A DNA stretch of 55,984 bases from Deltaproteobacteria bacterium (GTDB lineage Bacteria; Desulfobacterota; Desulfobaccia; Desulfobaccales; 0-14-0-80-60-11). A program made the translations under genes and the position numbers. The notes beneath the pieces were generated by a model. That model made no database searches and was not told the origin of the DNA. It saw only the letters and a program-made list of their open reading frames with translations. Shown here in pieces: positions 33,851 to 41,865 of this stretch (its first letter is position 1; every line of letters starts with the position of its first letter). The stretch is from contig VGSJ01000011.1 of assembly GCA_016875015.1 (NCBI GenBank), positions 1-55,984 on the forward strand. The letters are read 5' to 3'.

Positions 33851-34903
33851 TTAGGTCATGGCCTCCATCTCATCTTTCAGCTCCCGGGCCATCAACTTTT
33901 TGATGGCCTCCTTGGGGGCGAGATTTTCATAGAGAATCTTGTAAGTGGCCGTCACCAGCGGCATCTCCACTCCCAGGCGCGCCGCCAGGAGGTGGACGGC
34001 CCGGGAAGTTTTCACCCCTTCCGCCACCATGGCCATGCCGGCCAGTATCTGGTCCAGGGGAATGCCCTGGCCCAATTTCACCCCCACCTGGAAATTGCGG
34101 CTCTGGCTGCCGGTGCAGGTAAGGATCAGGTCGCCCAGGCCCGCCAGGCCGGTGAGGGTCATGGGGTTGGCGCCCAGCCGCGCCCCCAGCCGGACCATTT
34201 CGGCCAGGCCCCGGGTGATAAGCGCCGCCCGGGGATTGTCTCCCAGGCCCATGCCGGAAAGTATCCCGGTGCCGATGGCAAAGATGTTCTTCAGGGCCCC
34301 CCCCAACTCCGCACCGGTGATATCGTGGGAAGTGTACACCCGGAAGTGGGGGGCGGAAAAGAGTCGCTGGATGAAGTGCGCGATCTCCCGCTGCCGGGAG
34401 GCGACGGTCACCGCGGTGGGCTGCTTCTGGGCCACTTCCCGGGCGAAGCTGGGGCCGGCCAGCACCGCATAAGGAATTACGGCCCCCATTTCCTCCCGGG
34501 CCACTCCCTCCATGGTGAGGAGCGAGTCGATCTCCATGCCCTTGGTGGCGCTGAGCAGCACGGCTCCCGGGGGGCAATGCGGTTTCAGGTCGCGTAAGGT
34601 CTGGCGGAACCCGTGGGAGGGAACCACCATCAGGATCAGCCCGGCGCCGTCCAGGGCCTCCGGGAATTCCAGGGTGAAGGTGATCCGGGAAGAGAGCCGG
34701 ATCCCCGGGAGAAAGGTGTGGTTGATCCGGTCCCGGCGCAGGCCCTCGCAGACGTCCGGTTCCCTGACCCAGACGCGGACCTCCTTGCCTTTTTCGGCCA
34801 GGAGCTGCGCCAGGGTGGTGCCCCAGCTGCCGGCGCCGATCACCGCGATGGACTTGGCCTCAGGAGATTCCAAGGTCGGTCTCGGGCTCGGGTTCGCCGT
34901 CAT
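33851..34903 (-). CDS. gpsA: Glycerol-3-phosphate dehydrogenase [NAD(P)+]
   Basis: GpsA reduces dihydroxyacetone phosphate to sn-glycerol 3-phosphate for phospholipid synthesis. In about 350 residues the Rossmann motif [18 protein letters not shown], the SATKGME segment, [11 protein letters not shown], the catalytic Lys in [13 protein letters not shown], and [19 protein letters not shown] are all present. The ATG at 34903 lies within the 3' end of gyrA, overlapping it by 44 bp; a GTG directly upstream (34906) could also serve. The extended N-terminus (residues about 1-17) is not part of the fold. Confidence 0.96.
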   Translation of the reverse strand: MTANPSPRPTLESPEAKSIAVIGAGSWGTTLAQLLAEKGKEVRVWVREPDVCEGLRRDRINHTFLPGIRLSSRITFTLEFPEALDGAGLILMVVPSHGFRQTLRDLKPHCPPGAVLLSATKGMEIDSLLTMEGVAREEMGAVIPYAVLAGPSFAREVAQKQPTAVTVASRQREIAHFIQRLFSAPHFRVYTSHDITGAELGGALKNIFAIGTGILSGMGLGDNPRAALITRGLAEMVRLGARLGANPMTLTGLAGLGDLILTCTGSQSRNFQVGVKLGQGIPLDQILAGMAMVAEGVKTSRAVHLLAARLGVEMPLVTATYKILYENLAPKEAIKKLMARELKDEMEAMT

Positions 34904-37373
34904 CACTTTTTTCCGCCACCTTGGCCAGGCTTACTACCCGTTCTTCCGCCTCCAGGTCCATGAGCTTGACCCCCTGGGTGACCCGGCCGATCAAAGAGAC
35001 CCCTTTGGCGATCATGCGCAAGATCTTGCCGCCGTCGGTGACCAGCATGATTTCATCGTCGTCGTTCACCTGGAGGATGGCCATGATGGGGCCGTTGCGC
35101 TTGGTGATCTCGAGTCCCTTGACCCCCTGGCCCTTCCGGTGATGTTCGGGGTATTTCTTCGGGTCGGTGCGCTTGCCGAAGCCCCGCTCCGTCACCGTGA
35201 GGATGGTGCCGCCGGGACGCAGCACTTCCATGCCCACCACCCGGTCCTCCTGGGCCACTTCCATGCCCTTGACGCCCCGGGCGGCCCGGCCCATGTCCCG
35301 CACCTCCGCCGAGGGGAAGCGGATGATCTTGCCATACCGGGTGCCGATGACAATGCTCTGGTCCGGCTCGCTCAGGGCCGCACTCACCAGCTCGTCCTCA
35401 GCGTCCAGGCTCAGGGCGATGATGCCGCCGCTCCGGGGCCGCTGGAAGTTCATCAGGTCGGTTTTCTTGACGACGCCCCGCTGGGTGGCCATGACCAGAG
35501 AGGGGCCCGGGGTGAATTCCCGCACCGGCAGGATGGTGGCCAACTTTTCACCCTCGCCAAACGGCAGCAGGTTGACGATGGCCTTGCCCTGGGCCGTTGG
35601 CGACCCGATAGGAATCTCGTGGACCTTGAGCCAGAACACCCGGCCCTTGTTGGTGAACACCAGAAAACAGCTGTGGGTGGAGGCGATATAGAGCTGGGAG
35701 ACGAAGTCGTTTTCCCGGGTGATCATGCCCATGCGGCCCTTGCCGCCCCGGCGCTGGCTGCGGTAGATGGTCAGGGGGGTGCGCTTGATGTAACTCCGGT
35801 GGCTGATGGTCACCACCATTTCCTCATCGGCAATGAGGTCTTCGGCGGTGAACTCCTGGGCCTGGGGCACGATTTCGGTGCGCCGGCCGTCGCCGTAGCG
35901 CTCCTTGAGCTCCGTCAACTCCTGGCCGATGAGGGCCTTGACCTGGGCCTCTTCCGCCAGGATCAGGCGCAGGCGCTGGATGGCGGCCCTGATCTCGGCG
36001 GCCTCGTTAATGATCTTCTGGCGCTCCAGGCCGGTGAGGCGCTGCAGCCGCATTTCCAGGATGGCCTGAGCCTGGATCTCGGAAAGCGCGTACCGGCTCC
36101 GGGTCTCCTCCAGAGTGACCCCCGGCTGGGCGCCCAGAATGAACAGCCCGGCCATCAACTGCTGTTTGGCCTCCGGGGGGGTGGCCGCGGCCCGGATCAT
36201 GGCGATGACCGCATCCAGGAAGTCCAGGGCGATGAGGAAGCCCCCCAGGATGTGGGCCCGGGCCTCCGCCTGTTTCAACTCATAGCGGGTGCGCCGGAGA
36301 ATCACCTCCCGGCGGTGCTCCAGAAAATGGTGCAGCAGGTCTTTGAGACTGAGGATCTCCGGCCGGTTGTGGACGATGGCCACCAGGTTGATGCCGAAGG
36401 TGACCTGCATGTTGGTGTGGATATACAACTGGTTCAGGATGGGTTGGGGCAGCTCATCCTTCTTGAGCATGATCGCCACCCGGAGGCCTTCCCGGTCCGA
36501 CTCGTCCCGGAGGTCGGAGATGCCTTCTATCTTTTTGTCCTTTACCAGTTCGGCGATGCGCTCGATGAGGCGGGCCTTGTTCACCTGGTAGGGCAGCTCC
36601 CGGATGATCAGGCTATCCCGGCCGCCCTTGTGCTCGACGCTCACCTTGGCCCGGAGGCGGATGAGCCCCCGGCCGGTGCGGTAGGCCTCACTGATGCCCT
36701 CGGCGCCGTAAATAAAGCCGCCGGTGGGAAAATCCGGCCCCGGGATCAAGGTCATCAGCTCTTCCAGGGAGATGTCCGGGTTGTTTAGAGTGGCCAGGAG
36801 GGCGTCGCAAACTTCGTCCAGGCTGTGGGGCGGGATGTTGGTGGCCATGCCCACCGCGATGCCCGAGGAGCCGTTGATCAGGAGGTTGGGCAGCCGGGTG
36901 GGCATCACCAGGGGCTCTTTCAGGGAGCCGTCGTAGTTGCCCACGAAGTCCACCGTGTCTTTTTCCAGGTCCTGGAGGAGTTCGTGCGCCAGCCGGGTGA
37001 GACGCACCTCGGTGTAACGCATGGCCGCGGGGGAGTCGCCGTCGATGGAGCCGAAGTTGCCCTGGCCGTCCACCAGGGGATAGCGCAGGGAAAAGTCCTG
37101 GGCCATGCGCACCATGGCGTCATAGACCGCGGTGTCGCCGTGGGGATGGTATTTACCGATGACATCCCCGACGATGCGGGCGCTCTTGCGGTAGGGCCGG
37201 TTCCAGTCGTTGCCGCCTTCGCTCATGGCGAAGAGTATCCGGCGGTGCACGGGTTTGAGCCCGTCCCGCACGTCCGGCAAGGCCCGGCCGATAATGACGC
37301 TCAGGGCGTATTCCAGGTAGGATTTGCGGATTTCATCTTCGATGTTGATAGGTACGGCGCGGGTTTCCGTCAT
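34860..37373 (-). CDS. gyrA: DNA gyrase subunit A
   Basis: GyrA cuts and rejoins DNA in the type II topoisomerase that introduces negative supercoils. The 837-residue protein has the 5Y-CAP domain with Tyr120 in AAMRYTE as the attacking residue and the quinolone-resistance region [14 protein letters not shown]; Thr81 stands where E. coli has Ser83 and Asp85 where it has Asp87. The C-terminal pinwheel carries the GyrA box [10 protein letters not shown] (Q-R-R-G-G-K-G), which identifies it as gyrase and not topoisomerase IV. Its end overlaps gpsA. No gyrB is in the window. Confidence 0.98.
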   Translation of the reverse strand: MTETRAVPINIEDEIRKSYLEYALSVIIGRALPDVRDGLKPVHRRILFAMSEGGNDWNRPYRKSARIVGDVIGKYHPHGDTAVYDAMVRMAQDFSLRYPLVDGQGNFGSIDGDSPAAMRYTEVRLTRLAHELLQDLEKDTVDFVGNYDGSLKEPLVMPTRLPNLLINGSSGIAVGMATNIPPHSLDEVCDALLATLNNPDISLEELMTLIPGPDFPTGGFIYGAEGISEAYRTGRGLIRLRAKVSVEHKGGRDSLIIRELPYQVNKARLIERIAELVKDKKIEGISDLRDESDREGLRVAIMLKKDELPQPILNQLYIHTNMQVTFGINLVAIVHNRPEILSLKDLLHHFLEHRREVILRRTRYELKQAEARAHILGGFLIALDFLDAVIAMIRAAATPPEAKQQLMAGLFILGAQPGVTLEETRSRYALSEIQAQAILEMRLQRLTGLERQKIINEAAEIRAAIQRLRLILAEEAQVKALIGQELTELKERYGDGRRTEIVPQAQEFTAEDLIADEEMVVTISHRSYIKRTPLTIYRSQRRGGKGRMGMITRENDFVSQLYIASTHSCFLVFTNKGRVFWLKVHEIPIGSPTAQGKAIVNLLPFGEGEKLATILPVREFTPGPSLVMATQRGVVKKTDLMNFQRPRSGGIIALSLDAEDELVSAALSEPDQSIVIGTRYGKIIRFPSAEVRDMGRAARGVKGMEVAQEDRVVGMEVLRPGGTILTVTERGFGKRTDPKKYPEHHRKGQGVKGLEITKRNGPIMAILQVNDDDEIMLVTDGGKILRMIAKGVSLIGRVTQGVKLMDLEAEERVVSLAKVAEKSDDGEPEPETDLGIS

Positions 37374-37445
37374 AGTGAATAGGCTCGGCTGTTTGTTTGT
37401 AGGGTCCAGGGCTTATCACCCTCTCATAAATTTTAAAGAGACCGA

Positions 37446-38894
37446 TTAAATATCTAACTTACGGTTTTCTCTGGATACAGGTTTCGCTTCCTTATAGGGT
37501 GAAATGGTGGTCGGAACATTTGGCTTGACTCCAGCAAAAAGTTCTTCAATGGTGACTATCTGGATTTTAGGATAATCTCTCTTAGAAATTGGTGAGTTAT
37601 AAAAACCTTTTATTACGGCTTCAGATTTCATTTGTTTAGTAGGAGACTCCAAGGTAATCAATAATCCCAAATCAGCTTCTTCTCTATCCATAACATGGCC
37701 TAACTCCCTTATGTCTTTAACAGATACATTGCCTCTCTTGACTTGTACTATGGCTGGCCTGACAATATCTTTCTCGTGAGTAAAGTAAATATATCCATCT
37801 ATTCCTGTATCAGCGCCTCTTTTCTTGTCTTTATACGGTCTGGCATTAATTAAAGAGAGAGCCCACCATTGAAACTGATAACGATTGTGCGAAGATAGTT
37901 CTCTGGCCCCTTCCAAATCATCAGGTTCTCCAATGACTTTAAAATCAATCTTGGGTACTATCCCAAACATTTTATTTAATCGTAGTTTTATTGCATTTAT
38001 CGCCAGGTGGGTTATATCAATGCCGATCCAATTTCTCTTGAGCTTATGTGCCACGGCTACTGTGGTGCCGCAACCGCAGAAAGGATCAAGAACAACCTCA
38101 CCCTCATTGGAGGAAGCCTTGACAATTCGTTCCAACAATGCTTCAGGTTTCTGCGTCGGGTAACTTAGTCTTTCTTTAGCTGACGGAGCTATCGGCTGAA
38201 TTTGCCACCAATCATCCGGTTGCTTACCTAAAGGATGCAGTTGCTGTATTCCAAAATCTTTACCTCCCCTGATATTCCCTATATAATGTTTAAATCTTTC
38301 CTTGGTTGCTTCGGCATATTCCTCTCTAACCTCATCTAAATTAAAGATATAATTTGATGTTTTTGAATATCTTAAAATTATATCGTGTCTTCTGCCAAAA
38401 TCATGTTTCGGATAACCGGCGCCCCTGTAACACCAAACTATTTCATTTCTAAAGTTATTTTTACCAAAAATAACATCCATGAGTAATTTAATATAATGGC
38501 TCGCTGTTGGATCACAATGCAAATAAATTGTTCCGGTATCTTTCAGCACCCTTTTCAATTCTAATAATCTAACACACATCATAGTTATATAGGCAATCAC
38601 ATCATTTTTTTGACCTACGAATTTTCTCAGACTCCTCATCATCTCCACTACATCTGCGGGAGCTTCGTCAACTATGTTTTTGAAGGTTTTTTCAGTTTCG
38701 TCAGTCCAGTGCCAGGTATCCTCAAAGGCGGTTATCTGAGCTTTTGAAAGTGCTCCGGTAGGTTCCTTAAAAAGAACATTATAGTCGGCCTTGGAATTAA
38801 AAGGAGGGTCAAGATAAATTAAGTCTATTGAATTAGTGAGAATATATTCTTTTAAAATTTTTAGATTATCCCCGTAAAAAAGTGTGTTCTGCAT
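37446..38894 (-). CDS. DNA methyltransferase fused to an Mrr-like nuclease domain
   Basis: A 482-residue protein with two parts. Residues 1-310 form an amino-methyltransferase of the beta arrangement: motif IV DPPF at 29-32 comes first, then TQKPEALLERIV and the SAM-binding DPFCGCGTTVAVA at 270-282. These enzymes methylate adenine N6 or cytosine N4. Residues about 335-460 look like a PD-(D/E)xK nuclease of the Mrr type: GADTGIDGYIYF (Asp362/Asp366) and AIVQVKRGNV (Gln384-x-Lys386), then a helix and LLITLESPTKQMKSEA. The gene is strikingly AT-rich against its neighbours, a sign of recent transfer. No separate restriction gene is present, so it may be a single-protein modification/restriction enzyme; that is inference. 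Confidence 0.9.
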   Translation of the reverse strand: MQNTLFYGDNLKILKEYILTNSIDLIYLDPPFNSKADYNVLFKEPTGALSKAQITAFEDTWHWTDETEKTFKNIVDEAPADVVEMMRSLRKFVGQKNDVIAYITMMCVRLLELKRVLKDTGTIYLHCDPTASHYIKLLMDVIFGKNNFRNEIVWCYRGAGYPKHDFGRRHDIILRYSKTSNYIFNLDEVREEYAEATKERFKHYIGNIRGGKDFGIQQLHPLGKQPDDWWQIQPIAPSAKERLSYPTQKPEALLERIVKASSNEGEVVLDPFCGCGTTVAVAHKLKRNWIGIDITHLAINAIKLRLNKMFGIVPKIDFKVIGEPDDLEGARELSSHNRYQFQWWALSLINARPYKDKKRGADTGIDGYIYFTHEKDIVRPAIVQVKRGNVSVKDIRELGHVMDREEADLGLLITLESPTKQMKSEAVIKGFYNSPISKRDYPKIQIVTIEELFAGVKPNVPTTISPYKEAKPVSRENRKLDI

Positions 38895-38970
38895 TTGATC
38901 GCCTTTTTATCATTAAATGATCTTTTGGAATGCAGGCAGCATGTCAAAAAGATTTGCTGGGTCCCGCCGG

Positions 38971-39276
38971 CTAAGCGGCATAAACGACCTCTTTGGTCGT
39001 TAGGATTTCATGGCGGCGAAACAGGTTGCGGATTGCATCCTTCTCCACCAGATCGACCTGCCGCCCGAAAATTTCGGCAAGCTCATCCAGCATCTCCACG
39101 CGATTATCGAAGGTGATGCCACCATCTGGTTCGAAGGTCACCAGCGCGTCTATATCGCTGTCTGGGCGGAAGTCCTCCCGCAACACCGACCCGAACAGGG
39201 CAAATTCTTTAATCTTCCACCGGCGGCAAAAGTCCTCAATCTGCTTCAATGGAATATTAATCTTGGGTTGAGCCAT
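38971..39276 (-). CDS. MNT-type minimal nucleotidyltransferase
   Basis: A 101-residue protein with the minimal nucleotidyltransferase signature: LFGSVLREDFRPDSDIDALVTF (GS-x-xR...SDID, shown here as in the protein around residues 28-48) and a second acidic position in RQVDLVEKDA. Proteins of this size usually act as the antitoxin half of HEPN/MNT pairs by adding AMP to the HEPN RNase. No HEPN gene is adjacent: a methyltransferase lies downstream and a GxxExxY gene upstream. It is therefore an orphan here, in the AT-rich islet. Confidence 0.9.
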   Translation of the reverse strand: MAQPKINIPLKQIEDFCRRWKIKEFALFGSVLREDFRPDSDIDALVTFEPDGGITFDNRVEMLDELAEIFGRQVDLVEKDAIRNLFRRHEILTTKEVVYAA

Positions 39277-39298
39277 AAGTGTTGCTCAAGGTTCCCAC

Positions 39299-39719
39299 CG
39301 CCGATTAACGCGGATGGACGCAGATTAGAAATTATTCACAATGCGCCTGATTTCCGCCTTAGGCTTGCCAAAATTAATCAGCAAACATACTGAAAGATCA
39401 GTGGCTTTAAGATAATTCAGACATTGGGCCATATGGATATCATCCAGGGCTTTGGTCGTCTTTAGCTCTATAATAACCTTATCCTCAACTAATAGATCTG
39501 CGGCAAACTCGCCAACGACCACACCATCGTATCTGACCTGGATGCCATGTTGCTGTTTGACCTTCAATCCATTTTTTCGTAGTTCAAGAGCTAATGCGTT
39601 CTCATAGACTTTTTCCAGAAAACCGCTTCCCAGCGTATTGCTCACTTTATAAACGCAGCCGATGATCCTTTCTGTAATTCTATCCAGTTTTAATCTGTGT
39701 TCATCTCCGTTCATCGGCG
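39299..39719. mobile_element. Putative small cassette: GxxExxY gene between inverted repeats
   Basis: Two 28-bp ends, 39299-39326 and 39692-39719, are inverted repeats with 23 of 28 positions matching (core CGCCGAT.AACG and CAGATT). The enclosed 129-residue gene takes its start codon from one end and its stop codon from the other. No transposase is encoded, so movement would need help from elsewhere. The elements' boundaries and any target duplication are not resolved by eye. Confidence 0.5.
39325..39714 (-). CDS. GxxExxY protein (PD-(D/E)xK-like)
   Basis: A 129-residue protein of the GxxExxY family. The name-giving motif is seen as GSGFLEKVYENALALEL (residues about 29-45). The nuclease-like core has GEFAADLLVEDKVIIELKT with the Asp and Glu-x-Lys of a PD-(D/E)xK fold, followed by AQCLNYLKAT and LLINFGKPKAEIRRIVNNF. 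The biological role of the family is not established. Both start and stop codons lie inside the flanking inverted repeats, so the gene and its ends form one unit. Confidence 0.92.
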   Translation of the reverse strand: MNGDEHRLKLDRITERIIGCVYKVSNTLGSGFLEKVYENALALELRKNGLKVKQQHGIQVRYDGVVVGEFAADLLVEDKVIIELKTTKALDDIHMAQCLNYLKATDLSVCLLINFGKPKAEIRRIVNNF

Positions 39720-39722
39720 GTT

Positions 39723-39905
39723 CTATGGATTAATCGTCGTCTGATACACAAACTGGCCCTGGTCCACCTTGATGACCGTCACCCCTTTGATGGGGTTGTG
39801 GTTCGGGCCCATGGTGATGACCCCGGTGACCCCGGCAAAGTCTTTGGTCGCGAAAAAAGGAAAGGCCATGATTTTATCTTCGCCTTTTTTCCTTTTCCCC
39901 CCCAA
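39723..39905 (-). pseudogene. Remnant of a LivK-type amino-acid binding protein
   Basis: Only the extreme C-terminus survives: DFAGVTGVITMGPNHNPIKG and VTVIKVDQGQFVYQTTINP match the end of periplasmic substrate-binding proteins of branched-chain amino-acid ABC transporters (the usual F.GVTG.I.F...GDP.K...V.KV..GKFV pattern). The preceding codons (from about 39870 to 39905) are unrelated and Lys-rich. The rest of the gene, about 330 codons, and the transporter genes are absent. Its abrupt edge lies next to the GxxExxY cassette, suggesting that the islet replaced the gene. Confidence 0.7.
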
Positions 39906-39919
39906 AGTTTTTCCAAGGC

Positions 39920-39948
39920 TTGTTCCCCATCCATAACATAATTATAAT
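39920..39948 (+). promoter_or_regulatory. Sigma-70-type promoter of the adenosine-kinase-like gene
   Basis: TTGTTC at 39920-39925 and a perfect TATAAT at 39943-39948 are 17 bases apart. Transcription would start near 39955, giving a leader of about 50 bases that contains the CCGGAA...TTCCGG hairpin and GAGG before the ATG. Confidence 0.7.
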
Positions 39949-40003
39949 AGCAGAAAAAACGTGCGCCGGAAAGGAATTCCGGCCCAGATGACGAGGTGCG
40001 CCC

Positions 40004-40486
40004 ATGGAATTGCAACTGGCAAAACTCACCATCCCCGAAGGGGCCAATCTGATTTTGGGCCAGAGCCATTTTATCAAGACCGTGGAAGACCTGTATGAAA
40101 TCCTGGTGGGCGCCGCCCCCGGCATCAAGTTCGGCCTGGCGTTCTCCGAGGCCTCCGGGGACTGCCTCATCCGGGTGGAAGGCAATGATGCCGGCCTCAC
40201 GGCCGCGGCTACGGAGAACGCGCGCCTGATTGCGGCGGGCCACACCTTCAACATCCTCATGAAAGGCGCCTTCCCCATCAACGTGCTCAATGCCATCAAG
40301 CTCTGCCCCGAGGTCTGCCGGATCTTCTGCGCCACCGCCAACCCCGTGGAAGTCGTCCTGGCCCAGACCGAACAGGGGCGGGGCATCCTGGGGGTGGTGG
40401 ACGGCGTCTCCCCCAAAGGCGTGGAAGACGACGCCGGCCGCGCCTGGCGCCACGAAATCTTGAGGCAGTTCGGCTATAAAAAATAA
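40004..40486 (+). CDS. Adenosine-specific kinase family protein (PF04008)
   Basis: A 160-residue protein matching the small adenosine-specific kinase family, which is found mostly in archaea and thermophilic or anaerobic bacteria. Landmarks: NLILGQSHFIKTVEDLYEIL near the start, GIKFGLAFSEASGDCLIRVEG, FNILMKGAFPINVLNAIK, IFCATANPVEVVLAQTEQGRG and the closing GVVDGVSPKGVE. The biochemical role rests on limited family data; binding of adenosine or AMP is the accepted reading. GAGG seven bases before the ATG and a good promoter upstream support the start. It stands alone, followed by a large GC palindrome. Confidence 0.93.
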   Translation: MELQLAKLTIPEGANLILGQSHFIKTVEDLYEILVGAAPGIKFGLAFSEASGDCLIRVEGNDAGLTAAATENARLIAAGHTFNILMKGAFPINVLNAIKLCPEVCRIFCATANPVEVVLAQTEQGRGILGVVDGVSPKGVEDDAGRAWRHEILRQFGYKK

Positions 40487-40496
40487 ACTTTGGCGG

Positions 40497-40600
40497 GAGG
40501 GCCAGGAACTTTTTCGCAAGTTGCCCCGCCCTCCCCCCAAACCACCTCCCAACCCTGTAAGGGATTGGGGGTGGGGGCTTGGGGGAGTTTTTCGCAAGTA
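40497..40600. repeat. Large imperfect GC palindrome
   Basis: The core is an imperfect stem of about 27 bases per arm (around 40529-40589): CCCTCCCCCCAAACC...CCCAACCC, loop GTAA, then GGGATTGGGGGTGGGG...TTGGGGGAG. It is flanked by two copies of AGTTTTTCGCAAGT-like sequence (about 40508-40523 and 40587-40600) in different hairpins. It separates the kinase-like gene from the MurU-like gene. Confidence 0.5.
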
Positions 40601-40653
40601 AAAGGGCTTTTGCCCTTTGCCCCCTCCCCCGAACAACTGCACGGAGACCAGCA

Positions 40654-41613
40654 ATGAAAGCGGCCGTGTTGGCGGCGGGGTTGGGGACGCGGTTGAAGCC
40701 GCTCACGGATATATGTCCCAAGCCGTTGTTGCCGGTATTGAACCGGCCCCTGTTGGGGGTGGTGCTGGCACAGTTGGAGGCGGCGGGGTGTTTCCAGGTG
40801 GCGGTAAACACCCATCATCTGGCGGACCGGGTGCACGATTTCCTGCGGGGCGAGCCCTGGAGTTTCCGGCTCAGTGTGAGCCACGAGCCGGAGATCCTGG
40901 GAACGGGCGGGGGCTTGCGGCAGTTAGGGGAAGTCCTGCGGGAGGGGCCGTTTCTGGCCATCAACGCCGATATCTTGACTGATCTTGACCTGGCCCAGGT
41001 TTACCGCGGCCACCGAACCGGGGCCGTGAGCACCCTGGTGCTCCATGACTGCCCGGCGTATAATAACGTCTGGGTGGCGGGCGGCAGGGTGGTGAGTATC
41101 GGCGCCCCTTATGAAAATTATGAAAATTATGAAAATTATGGAAAACCCCTGGCCTACACCGGCGTCCAGGTGGTGGATCAGAAGATGCTCGCGTATATCC
41201 CGCCAGAGGGTTCCTCTAACTTGGTTCAGGCCTGGCGGGAGGCGATGGCCGCGGGGGAGCGGCTGGCATACCTCACGGTGTCGGGCCATTTCTGGCAGGA
41301 CCTGGGCACGCCGGAGAGTTATTTAGCGGCTCACCGGCGGCTCCTCGCCGGCGCCTCCCCAAGGTTGGCGGGATATTTTCCAGGTCTAACCGACCCCCTG
41401 ATCGGCCCCGGGGCCAGGATCGGGGCCGGGGCGCAATTTGGCGGCGGAGTCTGTCTGGGGTCAAACGTGGTAGTAGGGGAGAGGGCCGCTTTGAAAAATA
41501 CGGTGATGTGGGACCGGGCCGCCATCAGCCCCGGGGTGGAGTTGGAAGATTGCATCGTGGCCTCAGGCGTCCAGGTAAAAGATTCCGCCCGGGGCCTGGT
41601 TCTGGTACCGTAA
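40654..41613 (+). CDS. Sugar-1-phosphate nucleotidyltransferase (MurU-like)
   Basis: A 319-residue enzyme of the NTP-transferase type: VLAAGLGTRLKPLTDICPKP with the phosphate-binding loop and catalytic Lys, LAINADILTD as the metal site, and a short left-handed beta-helix at the C-terminus (about 245-319, DPLIGPGARIGAGAQF). The neighbouring AmgK-like kinase implies the MurU reaction, UTP plus MurNAc-1-phosphate, in recycling of cell-wall sugars; a mannose- or glucose-1-phosphate substrate is the alternative. Residues 153-162 are Y-E-N repeats encoded by a TATGAAAAT array, not part of the fold. The ATG at 40654 follows GGAGA; the upstream extension is repeat DNA. Confidence 0.87.
   Translation: MKAAVLAAGLGTRLKPLTDICPKPLLPVLNRPLLGVVLAQLEAAGCFQVAVNTHHLADRVHDFLRGEPWSFRLSVSHEPEILGTGGGLRQLGEVLREGPFLAINADILTDLDLAQVYRGHRTGAVSTLVLHDCPAYNNVWVAGGRVVSIGAPYENYENYENYGKPLAYTGVQVVDQKMLAYIPPEGSSNLVQAWREAMAAGERLAYLTVSGHFWQDLGTPESYLAAHRRLLAGASPRLAGYFPGLTDPLIGPGARIGAGAQFGGGVCLGSNVVVGERAALKNTVMWDRAAISPGVELEDCIVASGVQVKDSARGLVLVP
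41110..41136 (+). repeat. In-frame TATGAAAAT nonamer array
   Basis: Three perfect copies of TATGAAAAT inside the nucleotidyltransferase gene, encoding Tyr-Glu-Asn three times. The period is a multiple of three, so the frame is kept. A close variant lies in tamB at 46140-46175. Confidence 0.8.
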
Positions 41614-41640
41614 CCACGATATGGCAAGCGCCAGGATGGC

Positions 41641-41746
41641 GGCGGGCACGGAGGCCCGCCCCACCAAATAATGTGGTGGCACAGGCTTTCCAGCCTGTGC
41701 CAAGGAAACAGGTTAGTCGTGCACAGCCTGGAAAGGCTGTGCCACC
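41641..41746. repeat. Nested palindromes between the MurU- and AmgK-like genes
   Basis: The 25-bp GGCGGGCACGG...CCCCACC block (41641-41665) is followed by a 72-bp inverted repeat (41675-41746). Its arms GGTGGCACAGGCTTTCCAG and CTGGAAAGGCTGTGCCACC pair with each other, and each arm also folds on itself (ACAGGCTTTCCAGCCTGT). A single related arm is seen near 52790-52820. Confidence 0.6.
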
Positions 41747-41865
41747 AGCCAATACCAGCTTTCCATGCTTTACAGGTGAGCCAACGCCCCAGGCGCGACT
41801 GCTTAGAGTAATAGGGTAAAGATCGCCCTTAAATAAAAGGCCCCGGGAGGGCCTGAAAGGTAGTT

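Noticed and set aside
34512-36788. A 758-codon open frame on the plus strand opposite gyrA
   Set aside because: It is antisense to a clear gyrA with all motifs. High GC at third positions makes long antisense frames; the translation is repetitive Gly/His/Asp-rich and matches no family.
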